DNA from: Asterella californica
Taxonomy: Eukaryota > Streptophyta > Marchantiopsida > Marchantiales > Aytoniaceae
NCBI GenBank assembly: GCA_036924285.1
Contig: JAYKYS010000009.1
Coordinates: 3,472,001-3,536,000, forward strand
DNA length: 64,000 bases
Reading direction: 5' to 3'
Notes under the pieces: generated by a model
What the model saw: only the letters and a program-made list of their open reading frames with translations
The model's database searches: none
Told to the model about the DNA's origin: nothing
Part shown: in pieces, positions 1 to 11,424 of the stretch
How the letters are laid out: every line of letters begins with the position of its first letter
Position numbering within the stretch: position 1 is the first letter of the stretch
Position numbers and translations under genes: made by a program

Positions 1-801
1 CACAATGATAATTCAGATAGTTTTCTGTTATTCTGTAATAATATCCGGATGAGAGTTTAAGTCTGATAAGAAATCAAACCCAAGCAAAACCTGATAAATC
101 GAATACAAACAACAATGAAATAGTTCTTTGATCAGGGACCCTTCCAACAAACATATAAAAGATTTGAGAAGATAGATGTATGAATAAATCGAGATAGCAA
201 AATACTGCTGAAATGTTACTAGTGTTCTTTTGAAAAGATAGAAGAATACAGACTTCACATCAAGGTTCCAAGGATAAGTCCCTACTCTTCCTAAGAAGTG
301 TTCTTCCAACTAAATCCTCACTCTTAAGAATCCCACTTATTTGAAGAAGCCAAACTTAAGACGAAGCCACCATCATCCGAACTCTTCTTACAATTGAACT
401 TATGCTCTTCCGCTTCACAGTAACTAATTTGTTCTCAGATTCTTCGAAATGTCCTTCACTAAAATAGCCCGAAGACTCTCTTCGTCGAAGTCCAACTTCG
501 GAGTTTCTGCATCAATCAGATTTACACCTGCGACAGCAAACTACGTTCTTCGTAGATAAATCGCCTTCGCCCACTTTCATTCACACTCTCACTCCGCAAT
601 CTTGCGCAATCGAAAATTAACAAACAAAAACTGAAAACATGAAAAAGGTAAAAATGTCTGGGACTCGCATCGCTTTTATAGCCTTTCGCCCAAAGATGGC
701 GGATCTCAATTCCTAAAAAAGATGATTACATCTAGATCGTGCAATCACGTCCCCCTAGTTGGCGGAACCGAAGTATCTACTCTACCTAACTGTAAAGTGT
801 G
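1..801. other. Non-coding distal part of element D
   Basis: About 800 bases downstream (minus sense) of the coiled-coil ORF. It contains many CTTCG/CGAAG words like the coding part, and no convincing gene. A minus-strand open frame at 28-309 has no recognisable domain. By analogy with copy A this should be the roughly 1.5-kb non-coding tail of the element, cut off by the window edge. Confidence 0.4.
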
Positions 802-1638
802 TCATATACTGGCTAACGTAAACTTAACCGTCTCCTTAAGCTCCTTCAAATCTCGGATAATTCTCTCCGCTAGTCTAACTATTCTACTCTTCGTCGAAGG
901 ATCTGACGCTATAGTCAATTCTGCTCGAAGCCGCTGGAGAAGCTCTAGCTCTGTCGCGTTAAGCTCGGTGGCGAAGTATGTCGTTGCGACCTCGTCTACC
1001 TTCGTCCGAAGTTCTTCGGTCTTCACTTCAACAATCTCCTTCGCTTTCTCTATCTTGGCTAGCTCCTCATCTTTGGTAGCCAACTGCTCCAGTACAGCAT
1101 CCCTCTCTGACTTCATGTCGTGGAAGCGTGAAGTCATAAGGTTGAGCTTCGCCTGCCAATCTTGAAGTTCCTTCGAAACCCTGGTCTGTTCCTCTGATCT
1201 CGCAACCACCAAAGTGTCGCGCTCCGTGGTCAACTTCTTCACTTCGTCCGAAGTATCTTCAATCTTCTTCATCAACTTGTCCTTCTCTGTAAGCCATCCT
1301 TGCCGTCCGAAATGTATTGCACTGAGAAGGTCACTTAGGGATAGAGGTACCTTCGTCTCATTTTCGTATTCCTGACGCTGCAGGTCCAACTCTGCCAAAA
1401 TAGGTAGTGCCGTGCCACTTAGAAACTCCAGTGTCTTCTCGAACATCTGCAACTCCTTCTCTATGCTTGGATCTTTTGGTGTCGAGGTCGTGACATCGTC
1501 AGGACAAGATGAAGGTCGAGGGGCTTCCGAAGGAGGTTCTCGAAGTGTCATCTCCAAAGATACTCTTCGTATAACAAACTCCTCCTGGTCTCTACTCGGC
1601 TGACTCGCTCTTGGTCCCGTCTCTCTTAAAACCTCCAC
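802..1638 (-). pseudogene. Coiled-coil C-terminal half of the element D protein
   Basis: A 278-residue frame. Residues about 50-90 resemble the start of the coiled-coil part of copy A, and residues about 95-195 are a long charged heptad-like coil rich in E, K and L. It overlaps the upstream frame (1626-2843) by 13 nt in a different frame. In copies A and B the corresponding junction lies in one ancestral frame, so the D arrangement is best read as a frameshift rather than two genes. Function is unknown. Coiled-coil ORFs are known as extra genes in plant retroelements and as DNA-binding partners in some transposons. No codon-level test could be run. Confidence 0.5.
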
Positions 1639-2843
1639 TGAAGACGATCGTTCTGAAGTCTACACATCTTCGGCTTCTTCATCCGAAGTCGTAGTTGTCC
1701 TTTTTGCCTTCTTCTTCTGTGAGAAGTCGCTCTTTCCGAAGTCCCTGCCTCCGTCATCTTCCTCTTCGCTCTAGTGCTAGGTCCCGCCGAAGTTACCGGA
1801 GTTGCCATTTCTTCTCTTCGAGGAGTTGGCTCCATCACCAGCTCGTCTTCCGATGTTGTCCTTCGTCCAAACTTCTCCTCTTCTGCGGGAGTCAACAACT
1901 TCATTCCTCGGTAGAAGACTACTGTAAACGCCGCGAAATAAGTAGATCCACCATCACTGAAGTTAGAGTACAGCTTCTGAACGTGCTCGTGGAAGATCTT
2001 CGTCCAATACGCCTTCCTTCCTCCGAAGATCTGCTCGATGAAGCGTATCTGCCAATTGGTCAGATACGAAGTCCGCTGCGGTTTGAAGATAGTGTTAAGG
2101 GCGATTGTGACATCCCTCTTGAAAGGATCGATGTAACTATGCACCTTGAACCCGTTCGACCCTATCGGCGACATAGAGAAAAGTTCTCCGTACTTCGTCA
2201 TTTCGTCCGAAGACGGCTTGCAGGTGCTATCGTACATCAAGTCACCTGGTCTTCCCGCGTCGTCAATTCCCAGCACAAAGTTCCAATGTGATAGCGTCCA
2301 GTTACGCGGTCTCGCCCGAAGTTCTTCCGCATCGTGTCTCGTACAGATGAGGATCTCCTGCATTAGATCTGAAGATACGACTCCCCAATTCTCCATTATA
2401 AAGGCATCCCCATCTCCTCCAATCGCTCTCGATACGGACTGAAGTCTGACCACTTCGTCGCAATGGTCTTCAGCTTCGGCTTCCTTGCTGTCTGCATTCC
2501 TCTCATCTTCGTCGAAGATCAAAAGTTCCGTCGCCTGCTTGTGACCACAACACTCCTCACTCGGCACTTAATCGACAACTTCTGACTTCGTCAATTGAAC
2601 TTGTCTTCCACTGCCCAAAACCCTAGAAGAGACTCTTCGCCGAAGTCGACCTTCGTCCACTTTCGACCGATGCGGAGCGATGGACCAATGCGGAGCGCTA
2701 CAGTGAATTTGCGAGTGGAAATAGTAAAATGATTTACTTTTTACCTTCTTATCGTTTTCTGCTTCTCGCTTCCTCACGTGTAAGGTTCCGACCGCGAAGG
2801 ACTGCTTCTTTTCTGTTTTGGTCCTTCTTCTTCTTTGAGTCAT
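1626..2843 (-). pseudogene. N-terminal domain protein of element D (one in-frame stop)
   Basis: ATG at 2843 gives a basic N-terminus of 91 codons, then a TAA at 2568-2570, after which the same frame stays open to 1626 (about 310 codons). Around the middle is a W-rich stretch (NWTLSHWNFVLGIDD), then a block starting GFKVHSYIDPFKRD that aligns with GWKIESYREPKKRL of copy B. Both copies continue with similar spacing to a GGSTYFAAF/GGHLTPLLC region. An S/T/E/K/R-rich basic linker follows. The family resembles accessory plant-transposon ORFs rather than gag, protease, RT or integrase, none of which is visible. Conserved design with A and B supports past function; the stop and frameshift suggest decay. 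Confidence 0.5.
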
Positions 2844-3067
2844 AACTTCGTCGTCCGATATCCGTTCCCAACAAATGAGGTATCCCTGGAAAGCTCTTCG
2901 TCTGAAGAATGCAGCTAGGTTATTAATCCAAAGAGATACACTTCACAGGTTCCGTATTCTGGTTCAGCATCATCCTTCGGCTAAGAAAGCTATATACTAC
3001 ACTAAACTTATCTTCTCTATCATCTATACTAACTAATCTACTGTTTTGTCTAACAAAAACAAAAATT
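2844..3067. other. Short spacer in element D
   Basis: Region between the coding part of D and the conserved block at 3068-3517. Copies A, B and C have a block of about 700 bases (the 8890-9560 type) at this position; D does not. No gene or structure was seen. Confidence 0.3.
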
Positions 3068-3517
3068 TTCTAGCAAACTGGAAATCCAAGGCTTCACAGC
3101 GAGAAGCGGTGAGAAGAGGAAAGAACATGCGAAGAACCTCAAACAATCTTCTGGCTGCTTCTCGTAGTGCTTTCAGTCTTCTACGCGCTTCCATCCTCCA
3201 CCTCAGCTCCAATGCGACCTCACAGGACTGCTCCTATCGTCAATTCTGAGCTACGCCTTGTTGTTTCTTCAATCGATCCTTGCTCCACCTTCGATACTTC
3301 TCTAATCGCCCTTCAATGTCTACTTCTGGGAATCCACAGGGACTCCTTTAGCTCGATGGTGCTTTCTGCTCTCACAAAATCATCCCCGCTCTCTCCTTCT
3401 AGCCTCAATTCGATCCTGTTGTTCACGATTTCACTATTCTTGCTTCTCTCACTCAATTGGTATCCTTGATTGTAATCGACCTTCAACGCACGATGGTCTT
3501 TGATGCGGGAAGCAGGA
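3068..3517 (-). repeat. Conserved internal block 'Y' of element D
   Basis: Aligns by eye with 17700-18190 (copy C, same orientation) and with 21240-21770 (copy B, opposite orientation). Shared words include GAGAAGCGGTG, AATTCGATCCT and TGCGGGAAGCA. In C the block runs straight into the terminal segment; here it is cut at 3517 by the end of element A. No coding function is evident. Confidence 0.6.
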
Positions 3518-5065
3518 TGTAGTGTCACAGGATTACTCATTTTGCCCATTTAGTATACAAGATATCGTTCTCACTGAGGATTTGCACAAGTAACGCTGCT
3601 CCAAGTTCTAAGATCTGTTCAAACACACAAACACACGGGTTTTGTCTAGAAATCCCGTCTTCTCACAAAACCACACGTCTTTCAGACTCGCCAAAAGGTG
3701 CTCTGGACCTAAACAAACAACTACTAACTAAAATATCACACATCTATTCACAGAAAAGCTCGGGAAGACGCTCTTCCTGCTTCCAGATCACTTCTTCCGG
3801 TCTTCTCATACCGTCTTCTCGAAGCAATTCTCGGCTTCTGGGGGTTCAACTCGGCTTCTCACACCTCCAGAAGACTGTCTTGCTTCGCAGATGTCGACTA
3901 GAATCGGCTGTTACACCTTACTCACTCTCACATTCCAACGGGTTAGATTAATCATAGGGTGTATGTCCCCTGTAGCCTTCCTAGGCCTCTGCCTACGGAA
4001 ATGGTCTTCCTACAACACTACAACGACATTCACTTTCACGGAAGCTCAATAGAAGTCTCGGAAGCTCACTAGAAGAAGGTAAGAAGATGGGGAAGATGAG
4101 AGAAGATGGGGAAGAAGAGAAAATCCAAACAAGAGAAAACAAGATAAAAAGGAGAAATTAAGATTCCGACAAGCTTCTAGTCCAGATCCTGACTAACAAG
4201 CCATCTCTGCTTGTAATAGTTTGGGGAGGAAGACAACAAACGTGCGTACAGTTGCACCGTCTTCTACTTGAGGATGTCGTCTTCTGCTGTGGGAAGAAGG
4301 CTTCTTTCTTCTTCTCTTCGCTGCTCCGACTACTCTGTCTTCTGGGATCCCTTATCCATAAGACCGTCCGTACGTAGATCCGAAGTGCTCTACTGGACGA
4401 GCCAAGCTGCAATTCATCAACTGCTGACAGTCACCGTCACTCAAGAAGAACACTTTTCATGCACAATCGGGAGCGAATTCAAAGAACCCACCACCCAGAA
4501 GACACGGATTAAGCTTCTGCACTCAAATCAGCAATCCATTCCCCGAGAAGAAGCCACATTGGCATTGGGAAGCTCACTCCCTCTAATTCCTGCGCCTACT
4601 CCTCGACACACCAGTATAGCCAACAGGATTGCACGAGGATACCGTTCCTTGTTCCTAAACTGTCCACTATCTCTATCTACATCTTCGAACCACTGCTGGT
4701 AACGAGCATGCAGACCCCTCTGGTATAATCCTAGTCTATTCGTATGTCTCAAACATCGGGTGTAGTGTGCACTGTGCGTAATGTATCTCATGTGTCTCTG
4801 TCTGCACCGAAAAATGTGTATGGGTGTGCAGCAGCCCGAATTCCTACTCTTCGATCCTACTTATGCATCTACCACAAGGAAACAGAAGGAACCACCACCA
4901 AGGAGAAAAAAGCTGCCCCTCCACATGCAAACGGTTTTCCTTTCCTGTTCTTGCGCTTCCTACTCTGCCACATGGCTGCCTAACTAATTTTACACTGAAA
5001 ACTGTCATCTTTAAGATAGCATGTTCGGTCCTACTAAGTTTGGAGATGTCAACGTCGGTTACTAT
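3518..5065. other. Non-coding tail of element A with subterminal dyads
   Basis: Collinear (reverse orientation) with about 24000-25600 of copy B, sharing for example AACGGGTTAGATTAATC and the TATACTAAATGGGCAAAA region next to the end. Between about 3760 and 3900, 240-380 bases inside the end, there is a cluster of GTCTTC/GAAGAC/CTTCT words. A step near 3915 (TGTTACA) resembles an LTR-type border but has no partner copy. No gene was seen on either strand; conservation between copies suggests a structural or regulatory role. Confidence 0.5.
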
Positions 5066-8000
5066 CTACTCTGATTGCTTGGAGGTAATCTCTACCTGAT
5101 CTGCCCCTATCGGAGCTCCTAACGCAGCTTCTGATAAGCTAGAAAGTCCTGCGAACACCTCGGGTAACACTGAGGTGGCTTCCTCCTCATCGTTTTTTGC
5201 TGACCCTGTTGTCGCTGTTGCTGCTTCTTCCTCGGCTTCGGCTTCGGCTTCTGCTTCTGCTTCGGAAGACGGAAGCGTCTTCTGGGAAGCGGAGTCGAGT
5301 GGTGCTTCCTTGCTCTTCTGGAGCATTGGTTCGGTACTAGAGACCATGGCGGCCTCATAGGGGTCCGGGGAAGTCGCTTTCTTCACACGGAATACTTGGG
5401 AAGACGGTTCTTCTTCCTGTCTTCTAGAAGACATCTTGTCTTCCGGGGGTTCTTCCGGAGTCTTCTCGGCTTCCAACGCTATCACTACCAAGTGCACAGC
5501 GAGGTCGAACTCCTCCTTCTTCAATTTGGATCCAGTCGATGGTGCTGGAGCTTGGGAAGATGGTGGCAGAATCAAGGGAAGACCATAGAGTGTCTTCACT
5601 CCCTCTATCTGCCGATCCAAATACCTGAACATGCTCTCCTTGCACTCTACCAACCTCGCTCTGGACTCCTCGTCCCATTCTCTAGCCAAGGTAAGCAACT
5701 TCCTACCCGCGGTGAAGTTGAACTTCTTCCGAAGCGCTTCTACCGACTGTGCTAGCATCTCCTGCACACGAGCTTTCGCTACTTCTCGCTGCATCTTCTC
5801 GGCTGCAACTCGCGCTTCTACGGCTTCTCGTTGCGTCTTCCATGTTGTCTTCTTCTCTGCGAGGGCGGTGATCTTCCCCCGCACTCAGAGACCCTCTTGG
5901 TCGCGCTGTTGTAAACGCGCCTGCAACTCTTGGTTGCTCTTCCTCAGTTGGGTCAGCTCCTTGGCAGAAGCGGCTGCTTCTGTCTTGTACCTCGCTGCGA
6001 GGTTCTCCGTGGTGCGGAGACTAGCTTCTAGCGCTTCTGCCTTCTTCTGATCTTCTTCCTGACGCATCAAGGTGCACAGACCAAATCTAGACTGTAGCGG
6101 CTTCTCCTGAGCCTTAGCTCTCTTCTCCAGCAACTCCATAGCGGGTTGGATCTCTGAGTGGAAGAAGGCACTGAACTCTTCCAGTCTTCTTCTTGCGGAA
6201 GACAAGTTCATCTCCACAATCCGATCGGAGGTGGCGACCTTGTCTTCAAGAGGCAAGGATGCCTCTTCCACCACTATGGTCTTCAGCTTCTGCACACGGT
6301 GTCGCGCTACTTGGCGGCTACATGCTATATTTCTACTCCGACGCTTGAGTTTAGTAGTTCTAGAAGTTAACTCATATTACTTCTAGTCGTTTATGTATAT
6401 GTTTGACACCTTTGCATACGGTGTTAACACTATTTTGAGTCTTAGTAGGTTGATTACCATGTTGATTACCATGTTGCTCATGGGTTGTATTTGCGTGTCG
6501 CCCATGCACGCTTTCTAGCTGATTTAAGTTATTTTTCAGGATTGCGTGTCGTTCTAGGTAGTTTAAGTTTTACGCTGGCACTCTAGGGGGCTTGACGTGG
6601 TAGCCTATGAGTGTAGATCAGTTACCAGGTAGTTTAAGGCACAAAAGGACAGTCAAGTGGAGCTATGAACTCCCATTGGTCCATTTTTATCTTTTGTAAA
6701 ACTCTAAGTTTAGCAACAGAGCTCTAGAGTAGATTTCAAGCAATTGGTGAGAGATCTTCGAAATCTGAGAGCACGGGGAGATAGAGCTCGTCGAGCCAAG
6801 CACTGTCAGTGAAATTTTCGATCGATTTGAGGCAATAAAGACGAAGTTATGCCCAATTGAAGTTCGGATTATGCCAAAACTGCATCACTTTTGTTGATTT
6901 TGGGGTTTTCAGTGTCACTTGCAGCAGAATTGAAGAAATCGCTTCAAAACTTCGTGGTTGCGTTCTCTGCCAGCAGGGCTACGATTTCCCAAAAAGTTTC
7001 ATATCGATTGAGTAACTGAGTAATTCAGGGCGGCCGCTGAAGCAGAGGGGGTCTGAAAAGTTCTTAATCTAGAGCAGCGACTTCAGAGGAGGAGATCTGG
7101 AGTTCTGTGTACATTCAAGAGTCCCAATTTCACAGGGATGTTCAGCATCCTGTAGACTTCAAATACTGTGAGAATATTTGAAATTCATCGAGCCAATTCT
7201 CTGTTCTAGGTCAGAATAGCTGTCTAGGTACCAGAAATTACTATAATTCTCTTACTCAGAACTTTTCTGTCAACATCTCGGTGCTAGAATTCAATCTCAG
7301 GCTGAAACTTCGTGTGTGTGTTCAGTAGTACCTCATTTACATGTAGGGGAAGTTTAGAAGTCTAAACCTTCATAGTTTTCCTCTCTTTGAGTGCCAAAGT
7401 TCACCGTCTAAACCTATTACTACTAGTGAGACCTAAATTTCACTTTTTGAGCATATTAGAGGATCCTACACTCCTGTGTGAGTGTTTATAGCTCCTGTTG
7501 TGACCTGAAAGCCAACCTCTTGAGTAAACAACCACAGCCAGAAGCCCGGCGCTTTTCTAGGTAGACGGATCACACTCCGACAACGGGAAGAAGCTACTCT
7601 TCTCATCTTCCGGGGTGGAAGATCTCTCCCCATGGTAGAAACGGTCCTCTTTACTGCGCTTCCTCGCATCGCAGTAGGAGTATCCATCCATCCTTCGTCT
7701 TCTGGAGTCTTCGGAAGACTCCCTGGTGTGACGGAAGCGGTCTTCTGCTCCGGTCTGGTACTCAGCGGCTCTTCCTGCGAGTCAGACTCCGATCCCGAAT
7801 GAATGAGGGAGGTGGTCTTCCTAGGTACACTTCTAGGACCCATTTTCCTCAGAGGCGTGGCGTCTTCCGACCCACTGGAATCATCTTCTCTCATCAGAAG
7901 CGTCTTCTGATGAGTGCCGAGCCTCAGCTGCGGCATCAGAGTGGGAGGGGGAGTTACGGCTGCCGCTCGATCGTCTTCTTCTGAGGTCTCCTCCTTTGTC

Positions 8001-8675
8001 TCATGTTGCCCTGTTGGTCCATACTTCACCAACTGATCTTCTGTGAGATCCCCCATGGCTACGTACAAGTAACAGAGGAAAGGTGTCAAGTGTCCTCCCG
8101 CCGGGGTACCTAAGTACGCTAGCTCCGTCTGTACATATGTGGAAGAACGAACCCCAGTTGACGGGCACTCCTTCATCGCATACTGCTTCGAGGAACTCCA
8201 CGTCCTGATCACCAAGGTTCTTCGTCTTCTGCGCTTTTCCTTTGGGAAAGAGATGCAGAAACAGCTCCGTCAGAAGTCGCTTCTTCGACTCCCGGTAAGA
8301 CTCTACCTTCCATCCGTTCCTTCTCTGCATGTCCTCCATGAAGAGGCAAGTTGTGCTTCCAGGCACATGCCACTCAGTCACGATCATGGGTAAGATCTTC
8401 TTCTCGAGTCAATAACCTCGGTCCTCGGATTCTGACCTGTGGAAGACCTTGCGTCACCAATCTTCAGTCTAGGAAGATGGTCTTCCTCGAGCTACTCCTG
8501 TCTGCGCAGGTACACGGTTGCGAGGTGGCAAGGCTGCCCAAACCTCCTCCAGAAGTCCCTGGTCGGCGAGGTTTCAATCCCACAAGAAGAAGTCGAGACC
8601 CAACTCCTTGAGGAAGGGTATGACCTCGGCCAACTCTGCTGTCGGTAACACCAACCCTCGAGGATGCATCGACAT
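5066..8675 (-). pseudogene. Element A protein gene, decayed and split by insertion S
   Basis: ATG at 8675 (matching the ATG at 22848 in B). The N-terminal domain runs 8675 to about 7590 with stops near the W-rich stretch (WD-stop-NLA, SS-stop-TEDW-stop) and one frameshift near 8140. An E/S/K-rich linker ends in a basic stretch (PPRKMRRVASSR). Insertion S then interrupts. The coding sequence resumes at 6299 and reads to 5066 with a single TGA at 5885-5887. This second half holds a long coiled coil and an acidic tail with an EAEAEAEAEA run near 5230. The ancestral product would have been roughly 790 residues. No catalytic motif is recognised; the design suggests a DNA-associated accessory protein, but that is inference. 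Confidence 0.55.
6300..7582. mobile_element. Insertion 'S', solo-LTR-like, 1283 bp
   Basis: Comparison with the uninterrupted site in copy B (near 23940, CGTGCGCAGAAG) shows extra DNA here. It begins TGTCGCGC and ends CTCCGACA, so the termini are inverted (TGTCG/CGACA), and ACGG flanks it on both sides (6296-6299 and 7583-7586). TG...CA ends, a short target duplication and absence of coding capacity fit a solo LTR. No full-length partner is present in the window. It contains a short direct repeat TTGATTACCATG near 6451-6475. A MITE-like origin is not excluded, but the inverted repeat is only about 5 bp. Confidence 0.5.
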
Positions 8676-8889
8676 ACTGGAAGATCTGTTGCACTAAGCC
8701 ACACGCACTTACTGTGAGTTGAAGACTCAGTCCTTCCCAAGTGCCCACAGTCTAGCTTCTACTTCTCAGAAGACGAAACTAGTCTTCCAGAAGACAGCTA
8801 CTCCGTCTTCCGATATTCTAACAGTGCTTCCTAGATAGCTCTCGTCTTCCGAGCTATATCTAAACAATCTTAACTAAGCAAGGCCTCGC

Positions 8890-9560
8890 ATGGATTACCA
8901 AGAAGACAACCCACCTTGCATTACATCCTACTTCCTATCAGAAGATACAAGATTTGCGAAACGTAGAGTGCATAACAGGTTCAGAAGATGGTTGCGGGCT
9001 CCTGCGGTGACAGTACTCCCAAGACAGCTTCCGATTCAATGTCTTCTTCGGAAGACCTCCCGAAGTCAGGCTTCCCTTCACTGATCTCACTTGTCTTCTT
9101 CTTCCTACGCGCAATCTATCCTCACAACAGACTCAAGACATTTGCACTCTGTTCTTCTGACTTCTCACCTCTCATACACACTCAAAAAAGCTTGCTGCAT
9201 GATGAGAAGACATGACCCTCGACCATTCTCTCCAGATTCTGCCAGCAAGACTTCTCACGACTCTCTCCTAAGTTCGGGAAGAAGAAGGAATGGACTGCTA
9301 TGAGTCGGACAGAAGAGATCCGAAATGGACCTCACGTCTTCTCGCACATTTTGTCAGTCCTTCTAGTCTTCTAGTCTCTCTAGGAAGATGTGGATTTGAG
9401 AAGCTTGGAAGACCAGGAGGCACAGGCCTAGTTCTCGACTTCCAACTTCTCGTAATAACAAAACAACTCACCAAGCCACTCGAAATTCGTACCAAGCCTC
9501 TCTTAACACCAAACCAAAGCAAATCCACTCTTGATACGAATTGTGTACAGTCGACTTCCA
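8890..9560 (-). repeat. Conserved non-coding block 'V' of the element family (copy A)
   Basis: Nearly collinear with 21960-22640 (copy B, opposite strand) and 16940-17440 (copy C, same orientation). Shared words include CTCTCCAGATTCTGCCAGCAAG and GGAAGATGTGGATTTGA (each quoted in part). Frames open in it are short and not conserved between copies, so it is treated as non-coding. It lies between the terminal segment and the coding part. Confidence 0.55.
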
Positions 9561-9790
9561 TAGACAGTCAGACTTCTGAAGCGTCTTCCGAAGATGTCAC
9601 CGAGAAGACATTTCTCGGAAGACGGTCGTCTTCTGAAGAAGTCAACTTATTATTACAAACAACTCATAAGATCATCTTCCTTCTAAGGAAGCCATAATCT
9701 TAAGTAACAACGCTTCTTCAGTTATACAAACAAGTTATTAATCTCAAAAATTTCAAAAATTCGTGAATTCTGTAATTTATGGGCACCACA

Positions 9791-10188
9791 TCTGATTTCG
9801 TGCTAATATGCTTCTCCCGTATCTTCCGTGCGCGATTAGGAATTTCGACCTTCTTGTCCTACCTACTACCATGATGGCTATCTGGTAGGTACACGTACCC
9901 CTCTACTAGGTGGTGCGTGGTTGACGCACATGCAGTCGCGGTCGTTGTCTTCTGGAAGACGCGCGTCTTTCATCTTTCGTCTTTCGGAAGGAACAACAGA
10001 GAAGACGTCTTCCCGGAAGGTATCCGTCTTCCGAAGAAATCATCTTCTACTTACAAAAAGATCTTAAGATCATCTTTCCTCTAAGCGAGGTATAATCTTA
10101 AACAACAAGGTTACTTCAGTTACACAAACAAGTTATTAACTTCAAAAATTTCAAAAATTCGTAAATCCTGTAAATTGTGGACACCACA
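9791..10188 (-). repeat. Terminal segment 'Z' of element D with the TGTGGTG end
   Basis: About 400 bases matching the terminal segments of copy C (18194-18596) and copy B (20827 to about 21235, opposite strand). All start (minus sense at C and D) with TGTGGTG, then a run containing TTACAGGAT and AATTTTTGAAATTTTT, then a cluster of GTCTTC/GAAGAC dyads (here 9950-10060). The outer boundary is set by loss of similarity right after CACCACA in all copies. Confidence 0.65.
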
Positions 10189-10276
10189 ACACCACTGAGA
10201 AATTCCGATGTATATGTCGAACACATTGAAGTTTCTTCTAATCCTACGTTGCTAGATAGGACTGCTGAGAAGAGTA

Positions 10277-10950
10277 TTGCTCCAAAATGAAATACTGAAG
10301 AGAGGAGCTGAAACTATCCATAGGATCATAGGGTGGAGAGATCTTGTTGACACTGCATCTATCAAAGCATTCTTGGACGTGGATAGACACGTTCACTGGC
10401 AAGATGCTTTTGTGGAGGAAAAGAGGCGACGAGAAGCCTCCGAATTTGATACTGGAATTCCAGAGGAGCTCCTCTATCTACACCAGGTCCGATGGAGGAC
10501 GTGCAGAGATCTCAATAGGAGCCAACAACTGCTGGTAGGCGGTTTACTGCCCAAAAGAAAGAGAAAGGACTGACTTACAAGTTGGCGATGGATATCGAAA
10601 CTTCTACTGATCTCAAGAGCATCTTGGAGTAGACAATACTGGATGCACGAATCGAGTTTTCTCTTCGGGAGGTTCTTGGTATTGCGAAGAGGGAGTTTCA
10701 TGAACTGATCATCGACATCATCAAGCGAAAGAGACAGGTGAGGTCTGAACAAGTAGAAAGTCAGATGATAGAGGTGATAGGAGCTTCTGTGAATGATGCA
10801 GAATTGGAGAAGGTGCATTTTCAAGAGGCTGATGACACAGAGTACCAACAAGAAGCGTTGGTTGCTGATACCAACACTATTGAGTTCGATGATGATGAAG
10901 CTGGCAATGAGAGTCCATCTACTGATAGCGACTTCAGAAAAAGACAATGA
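10277..10950 (+). pseudogene. G: gag-like/upstream pol region
   Basis: Two open stretches. The first encodes RDLVDTASIKAFLDVDRHVH and similar charged sequence; after a TAG near 10629 comes LDARIEFSLREVLGIAKREF, then a KRKRQ basic patch and an acidic D/E-rich segment. I recognise the LREVLGIAKREFH-type stretch as lying just before the protease in some gypsy polyproteins, but give no formal family. No zinc knuckle was seen. Confidence 0.5.
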
Positions 10951-10969
10951 GCTCATGCTACGAGTGCTA

Positions 10970-11424
10970 CACGAGTTCGCCTCGGGAGTCTTGAATCTAT
11001 TGCTGCTTTAGTTGATCACGGTTCTAAGATCAACATCATGTCATGAGAGGTGTACGAGAGGGGACAGTGGCCTATCAATTTGAACCATGGTTGGGTGTTA
11101 CGAGCTGCAAACAACCAAAAGGGTGAGTTATACGGCGTTTGTCTTAACGTGAGGGTGAAGCTAGGTGATGTGGAAGTAGATCAGCACTTCTTCGTGCAGT
11201 CTTCTGCTTCACATCCTGTGATTCTTGATCAGTCTTATATTACTGCAGTTCGAATGGAGATCAAAGTGATGAACGATGGATCTCATTATGCTAAGATCCG
11301 TAGTCCAGATGATAAATGTTCTGTGCAGTTTTTGACTGTTCGTACAAACCACGAACGAAACCGACAGACTTTGAGAGATTCTCCTATCTGTAGGAACAAG
11401 GGTTTTCAGAAATCACTCTTGTAG
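10970..11424 (+). pseudogene. G: retropepsin-like aspartic protease
   Basis: ALVDHGSKINIMS occupies the place of the protease active site: the usual D-[ST]-G has become D-H-G. A stop follows at once (TGA near 11043). Downstream the frame is open with a typical retropepsin pattern (WVLRAAN, then GDVEVDQHFFVQ, then VILDQSYITAVRME), ending QFLTVRTNHERNRQTLRD. It is likely inactive. In the living element it would have cut the polyprotein. Confidence 0.65.

Larger units (their letters stand above)
3518..9790 (-). mobile_element. Element 'A' of the TGTGGTG-ended family, nested in D
   Basis: Minus sense: begins TGTGGTG at 9790 and ends CACTACA at 3518. The sequence is collinear with copy B (20827-25600, opposite orientation) over the coding region and over the whole non-coding tail (3518-5065 against about 24000-25600). 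Relative to B it lacks block Y and part of the terminal segment near 9560-9650, but keeps the coiled-coil region that B has lost. It contains insertion S. The flanks 3513-3517 (CAGGA) and 9791-9795 (TCTGA) do not match, so no target duplication is recognised. Without S the copy is about 5.0 kb. Confidence 0.65.
1..10188 (-). mobile_element. Outer element 'D' of the TGTGGTG-ended family (partial, interrupted)
   Basis: On the minus strand this copy begins TGTGGTG at 10188 and continues through a terminal segment (10188-9791). It is interrupted by element A (9790-3518), resumes at 3517-3068, and then carries two coding regions (2843-802). The remaining end is beyond the left edge. Segments 9791-10188 and 3068-3517 are the two halves of a block that is uninterrupted in copy C (18596 down to about 17700) and in copy B (20827 to about 21770); this is the basis for calling A nested in D. 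No target duplication can be tested because the other end is missing. Membership of the coding part is inferred from protein similarity to A and B plus contiguity. Confidence 0.55.

Noticed and set aside
28..309. Minus-strand frame ending LLGFDFLSDLNSHPD, suggestive of an aspartic protease strand
   Set aside because: No active-site motif and no neighbouring retroelement domain; the resemblance is too short.
3518..3915. An LTR (TGTAGTG to TGTTACA) paired with 9791-10188
   Set aside because: The two segments are not homologous beyond the terminal 7 bases, so they are not an LTR pair.
5175..5360. A plus-strand alanine/serine-rich small protein
   Set aside because: It is the antisense of the EAEAEA-coding tail of the element A gene.
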